From NCBI GenBank assembly GCA_020627425.1, contig JAHKXX010000288.1, forward strand, positions 1 to 7,962: DNA of 7,962 nucleotides, in the 5' to 3' direction. Below, in pieces: positions 5,663 to 7,962 of this stretch; position 1 is the stretch's first letter, and each line of letters begins with the position of its first letter. The notes under the pieces were generated by a model that saw nothing but the letters and a program-made list of their open reading frames with translations, had not been told where the DNA came from and did not search any database. The DNA comes from a bacterium. GTDB lineage: Bacteria; Bacillota; Clostridia; Oscillospirales; Acutalibacteraceae. Position numbers and translations under genes: made by a program.

Positions 5663-7161
5663 GCGCTGTGACCTCCTACCTGCGCGTTTCTTTGCAGCGT
5701 TGTAGCCGCGTCCTGAAGATCGGACATACGAAACAGCGCATTTTTTCCAAATTTTCTTTTGACGCTGAGCATAACCTCCTGCATACGCCTTTCCCTTTGG
5801 TAAAAATCCTCGTCTGTATCGTGCGTGCTTTCCTGTGAAAAAAAGCTGAGCTGAGTAAAGTCCTTTTCGGGTATTATCTCCTCTGCCATAAGTCCGCATG
5901 CAGCAATTGTTATTCTTCTCAGCAGCAATCTGCTGTCGGTAATACGGTCATATATACTCAGCAGTTTCTCTGTTATCAGCTCTGTTGACGAGGAATAACC
6001 GTCAAGGCGCACAGAACCGTGCGACGGCGGCGGGATTTTTCTGCCGTAGTGATCTGTTTTTATACTGCCAACGTATCCCCTGTCCTTATTTGTGATATTT
6101 TCTATGTCATAGCCTATATCAAGGGTAAGGCTGTTTGTCTTTTGTCTTTTTTTCACAAGGTCAAGCGATAACAGCTCGGACATTTCCTTCAGAACTATTC
6201 TTGCCTCGTCAAATGTATACGGACGCAAAAGCACCTGTCCCTGACTGATGCTCGTGCTCTTTGGGCGGTAAGCCTTTATATCACTTATCGTACACGGCTC
6301 ATAGCCCCACGCGTGGTCTATTATAAGCTCTGCATTTACACCGAAAAGCTTGTACAGCAGCCGCGCATTGTAATAGTCGCTGCTGCTGCCTATGGAGCAG
6401 CGCGCTATATCGCCCATTGTATACATACCGTTTTTTCTGAGCCTTTCGGCGTATCCTCTGCCTATTCTCCAAAAATCCGTTATAGGTCTGTGATCCCACA
6501 GAAGCTTTCGGTATAGCGCCTCGTCAAGAAAGGCTATACGCACACCGTTTTTATCCGGCTGCTTGTGCTTGGCGACTATATCCATAGCGATCTTGCACAG
6601 ATAAAGATTTGTGCCGACGCCAGCAGTAGCTGTTATCCCTGTCGTTTTGTATATATCGTATATAATTTTTTCGGCAAGCTTGTATGCGGATATATTATAT
6701 GTTCTTAAATACGGAGTGGCGTCTATAAAAACCTCGTCTATCGAGTAGGGATGAATATCCTCGGGAGCAATATAACGAAGATATATTCCGTAAATTTCCG
6801 TACTGTACTCCATATATCGCCTCATTCGCGGCTTGGCGGTTATATAGCTTACCTCGCAGTAGGGATCGCTGATTATCCTGTTGTTGTCAAAGGAACGTGC
6901 AAAAAAAGCAGAGCCGCCGATATTTCTTGAACGCTCTTTATTCACTTCGTTTATGCGGCTTACTACCTCGAAAAGTCTTGACCTGCCCGAAAGCCCGTAT
7001 TGCTTCATTGTAGGGGTAAGCGCAAGACATATGGTTTTTTCCGTTCGGCTCTCGTCTGCTACTACAAGGTTTGTACAAAGAGGATCAAGACCTCTGTCCA
7101 CACACTCAACAGAGGCATAAAAGGATTTCAGGTCTATTGCTATATAATACCGGGTTTCCAT
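5659..7161 (-). CDS. Y-family translesion DNA polymerase (UmuC/UvrX-like)
   Basis: An error-prone polymerase that copies damaged templates during the SOS response. It is 500 aa from the ATG at 7161, which has an AAAGGTGAT ribosome site 4 nt upstream. The frame stays open to 7422, but that extension runs across the promoter and intergenic repeats and is rejected. Catalytic residues are present: D10 in AIDLKSFYASVE and D142/E143 in PYSIDEVFIDAT. The palm continues with AGVGTNLYLCKIAMDIVAKH at 180-199. A helix-hairpin-helix thumb is at about 228-255 (DFWRIGRG, LRKNGMYTMGDIA), and the little-finger domain spans roughly 300-425. QLSFF at 437-441 is a good match to the sliding-clamp-binding peptide. 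The length and the KRG-free, SISQGQVL-type linker favour the UvrX/UmuC branch over DinB (about 350-410 aa). It heads a two-gene operon with the YolD-like gene, and two LexA-like boxes flank its promoter. Confidence 0.94.
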   Translation of the reverse strand: METRYYIAIDLKSFYASVECVDRGLDPLCTNLVVADESRTEKTICLALTPTMKQYGLSGRSRLFEVVSRINEVNKERSRNIGGSAFFARSFDNNRIISDPYCEVSYITAKPRMRRYMEYSTEIYGIYLRYIAPEDIHPYSIDEVFIDATPYLRTYNISAYKLAEKIIYDIYKTTGITATAGVGTNLYLCKIAMDIVAKHKQPDKNGVRIAFLDEALYRKLLWDHRPITDFWRIGRGYAERLRKNGMYTMGDIARCSIGSSSDYYNARLLYKLFGVNAELIIDHAWGYEPCTISDIKAYRPKSTSISQGQVLLRPYTFDEARIVLKEMSELLSLDLVKKRQKTNSLTLDIGYDIENITNKDRGYVGSIKTDHYGRKIPPPSHGSVRLDGYSSSTELITEKLLSIYDRITDSRLLLRRITIAACGLMAEEIIPEKDFTQLSFFSQESTHDTDEDFYQRERRMQEVMLSVKRKFGKNALFRMSDLQDAATTLQRNAQVGGHSA

Positions 7162-7178
7162 AGCTATCACCTTTATTA

Positions 7179-7190
7179 GAAGATTTGTTC
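7179..7190. promoter_or_regulatory. LexA-like operator 2 (proximal to the polymerase gene)
   Basis: GAAGATTTGTTC fits the Gram-positive LexA core GAAC-N4-GTTY with one core mismatch; the minus strand reads GAACAAATCTTC. It sits inside a longer palindrome ATTAGAA-N6-TTCTAAT (7175-7194), just after the predicted transcription start and before the ribosome site. LexA bound here could block initiation or early elongation. Confidence 0.55.
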
Positions 7191-7197
7191 TAATAAT

Positions 7198-7226
7198 ATA
7201 ATAACATATAGAACAAAAGTTTGCAA
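7198..7226 (-). promoter_or_regulatory. Promoter of the polymerase/YolD-like operon
   Basis: On the minus strand, -35 TTGCAA (7226-7221) and -10 TATTAT (7203-7198) are separated by an ideal 17 bp. The -10 box has one mismatch and the -35 box two. Transcription would begin near 7191, about 30 nt before the ATG. LexA-like boxes overlap the -35/spacer and the start region, as expected for an SOS promoter. Confidence 0.6.
7211..7222. promoter_or_regulatory. LexA-like operator 1 (over the -35/spacer)
   Basis: GAACAAAAGTTT is a full match to the core GAAC-N4-GTTY of the Bacillus-type LexA (DinR) box and overlaps the -35 edge and spacer of the polymerase promoter. A translesion polymerase downstream makes SOS control likely. 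Confidence 0.65.
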
Positions 7227-7290
7227 TAGGAAATTTTAAAAAAATATCCCGGAAAATAATTTCATAGTTTACTTGGCAAAAGCTTTTGGC

Positions 7291-7490
7291 GCGACAATAA
7301 ACAGAATCTGATATAAAACCCGAGCGCGAATTGGGTGCAGCGTCGCGCTGCCGCGAATTGACAGCGGAGGCACTCCGCCGCGGAAAAAGAGGGACAATAA
7401 ACCAAACCTGTACGCGTGCCAATGTAGTAGGCGGTAAAACAAACTACAGTGCGCGAATTGACAGCCCGGGCACCGGGCCGGGACTTGAAA
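7291..7490. repeat. Two-unit tandem repeat, exact 100-bp period, with a covarying hairpin
   Basis: Units 7291-7390 and 7391-7490 align without gaps at their ends. GACAATAAAC recurs at 7293 and 7393, and CGCGAATTGACAGC recurs at 7352 and 7452. Each is followed by a 5-bp hairpin with loop GCA: CGGAG/CTCCG in unit 1 and CCCGG/CCGGG in unit 2. All six differences in this 13-nt hairpin fall in the stem as three paired, compensatory changes. The middle 40 bp is unrelated in sequence, but both units can form a stem at the same place: AGCGCGA/TCGCGCT at 7323-7349, and TGTAGT/ACTACA at 7423-7448. A GCGCGAATTG half-copy also occurs in the middle of unit 1 (7324-7333). The region lies between two divergently oriented genes; no open frame in it looks real. 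Function is unknown. Confidence 0.75.
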
Positions 7491-7512
7491 ACAGTTGGTA
7501 AATAGATATAAA
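7485..7512 (+). promoter_or_regulatory. Promoter for the small CxxC protein gene
   Basis: -35 TTGAAA (one mismatch) at 7485-7490 and -10 TATAAA (one mismatch) at 7507-7512 are separated by 16 bp. The -35 box lies in the last bases of the second 100-bp unit. Transcription would start near 7519, giving a leader of about 80 nt. Confidence 0.55.
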
Positions 7513-7530
7513 ATAAAACAAACGAAAAAA

Positions 7531-7555
7531 AATTGACCGCAAAGCGCACTTGAAA
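7531..7555. repeat. Shrunken third copy of the 100-bp repeat's 3' end
   Basis: AATTGAC, a small CGC/GCG stem with loop AAA, then ACTTGAAA. Unit 2 has AATTGAC, a 5-bp hairpin, CCGGG, then ACTTGAAA (7456-7490). Shared flanks on both sides of a hairpin suggest a degenerate copy, now within the predicted leader of the small gene. Confidence 0.4.
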
Positions 7556-7556
7556 C

Positions 7557-7570
7557 AAGCCGGAAGGCTT
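7557..7570 (+). other. Leader hairpin with a GGAA tetraloop
   Basis: AAGCC/GGCTT closes the GNRA-type loop GGAA. Flanking TTGAA (7551-7554 region) and TTCAA (7571-7575) could extend it with bulges. It ends 15 nt before the GGAGAT ribosome site of the small gene and might influence its translation or mRNA stability. Confidence 0.4.
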
Positions 7571-7601
7571 TTCAAATAGATAAACCGGAGATGAAAAGAT
7601 A

Positions 7602-7811
7602 ATGCTTGGCAGAAAAAAGAAAGAAGCATACGACAAAGCTGTCAAAACACCCGTACTGAGGTGCAGTATATGTACAGGTGAAACAGTCGCAGGCTTCAGG
7701 GATAACAAAACAGGAAAATTTACAGCGGATATGCTTATAACAACAAAAAAAGACCTGGATAAGTTTAAAGAAAAATACGGCATAACAGAGGAGATCAAAA
7801 AAATATATTAG
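7602..7811 (+). CDS. Small CxxC protein of unknown function
   Basis: A 69-aa soluble, lysine-rich protein with no signal peptide or membrane segment. It begins with a basic tail (MLGRKKKEAYDK) and then has VLRCSICTGETVAGFRD, where C21 and C24 form a CxxC pair. A single pair could bind metal only by dimerisation, or act in a redox role. A charged helical C-terminus follows (TTKKDLDKFKEKYGITEEIKKIY). It resembles small conserved Firmicutes proteins I recall with the same RCSICTGE-x-VAGF core, whose function is not established. Reality is supported by GGAGAT 10 nt before the ATG, a promoter at 7485-7512, a hairpin terminator 28 bp after the stop, and a codon pattern like the neighbours. The overlapping minus-strand frames (7262-7798, 7444-7629, 7572-7820) are low-complexity shadows. 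I would not assign a function. Confidence 0.8.
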   Translation: MLGRKKKEAYDKAVKTPVLRCSICTGETVAGFRDNKTGKFTADMLITTKKDLDKFKEKYGITEEIKKIY

Positions 7812-7838
7812 AAGTATCATAAGATCCGATACAGAGCA

Positions 7839-7878
7839 AAAGCCATAGCCTTATGATGATCATAGCGGCTATGGCTTT
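7839..7878. terminator. Bidirectional terminator-like hairpin after the small gene
   Basis: A perfect 12-bp stem AAAGCCATAGCC / GGCTATGGCTTT has a 16-nt loop that can itself pair (TATG/CATA). The plus-strand U-run is only the TTT of the stem; the minus strand gives TTTT. It lies 28 bp past the small gene and 16 bp before the stop of the possible minus-strand gene entering from the right, so it would suit convergent transcripts. Confidence 0.65.
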
Positions 7879-7894
7879 AAAAAATGTAATTCTG

Positions 7895-7962
7895 TTACTC
7901 AATATTATTCAGGAGATTTCTGCACAGCATAAAGATAAGCAGAGACGCTATAATGTTCCATA
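7895..7962 (-). CDS. Possible C-terminus of a membrane protein (partial, runs off the right edge)
   Basis: The minus strand from the window edge reads 21 residues, WNIIASLLIFMLCRNLLN plus NIE, then TAA. It is hydrophobic with a charged tail, as at the end of a last transmembrane helix. The position fits a convergent gene ending at the shared hairpin 7839-7878. Another minus frame (18 residues from ATG at 7961) is also open, so this call rests on composition and context only. Confidence 0.35.
   Translation of the reverse strand, partial: WNIIASLLIFMLCRNLLNNIE

Noticed and set aside
5663..5899. N-terminal extension of the YolD-like protein to 5899
   Set aside because: This is polymerase sequence in another frame. 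The ATG at 5662 has AGGAGGT upstream and the normal YolD-family N-terminus.
7162..7422. N-terminal extension of the polymerase to 7422
   Set aside because: It would run through the promoter, the LexA-like boxes and part of the 100-bp repeats. The homology begins at METRYYIAID with a good ribosome site directly upstream.
7321..7483. tRNA genes, because of the short GC-rich stems
   Set aside because: No T-arm GTTCRA consensus, no seven-base acceptor stem or anticodon arm of the right spacing could be assembled on either strand.
7291..7490. CRISPR array
   Set aside because: Only two units with a 100-bp period; the shared parts are interrupted and there are no cas genes. It does not match repeat-spacer geometry.
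7291..7490. Integron attC sites
   Set aside because: The units lack recognisable R boxes (GTTRRRY-type core sites), no cassette genes lie between them and no integrase is present in the window.
7262..7820. Minus-strand frames over the small CxxC gene (7262-7798, 7444-7629, 7572-7820)
   Set aside because: Phe/Leu/Ser-rich shadows of the lysine-rich plus-strand gene and leader, with no family resemblance or ribosome sites.

Overview
The window looks like a Gram-positive Clostridia chromosome, most likely Ruminococcus or another Oscillospiraceae relative. This rests on moderate GC, heavy use of ATA codons, Shine-Dalgarno sites of the AGGTGAT type, a Bacillus-type LexA operator, and a Y-family polymerase/YolD-like gene pair. 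The genus is an inference; the gene families are much firmer.

Left part, plus strand: the 3' half of ligA (NAD+-dependent DNA ligase), then a CLC-family anion transporter whose motifs resemble the fluoride/proton (CLC-F) branch, closed by a clear hairpin terminator at 2468-2499. Next comes a ferrous-iron uptake operon: feoA (78 aa) and feoB (probably starting at a TTG codon). This FeoB carries the variant membrane motifs GCNACG and PCNGRFP.

Middle: 4862-5242 has no convincing gene. It holds a compact element of about 333 bp bounded by 18-bp inverted repeats (4927-4944 and 5242-5259). Its core is about 69% GC and full of hairpins, with terminator-like structures facing both ways. It sits between two convergent operons, and its right repeat encodes the last residues and stop codon of the neighbouring YolD-like protein. 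It looks like a MITE-like repeat or a large structured RNA.

Right part, minus strand: an SOS-type translesion cassette, a 500-aa Y-family DNA polymerase whose stop overlaps the start of a 139-aa YolD-like protein by 4 nt. The promoter at 7198-7226 is bracketed by two LexA-like operators, so the pair is probably induced by DNA damage.

Far right: 7291-7490 is a two-unit tandem repeat with an exact 100-bp period. Its 3' hairpin changes sequence between units only through compensatory base pairs. A shrunken third copy follows. A sigma-70-like promoter starting in the last full unit leads to a small 69-aa CxxC protein of unknown function. A long bidirectional terminator-like hairpin then separates it from a possible membrane-protein C-terminus entering from the right edge on the minus strand.

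The two best leads for something undescribed are the 333-bp bounded element and the 100-bp covarying repeats. No defence system, CRISPR array, tRNA, rRNA or intact transposase was seen.
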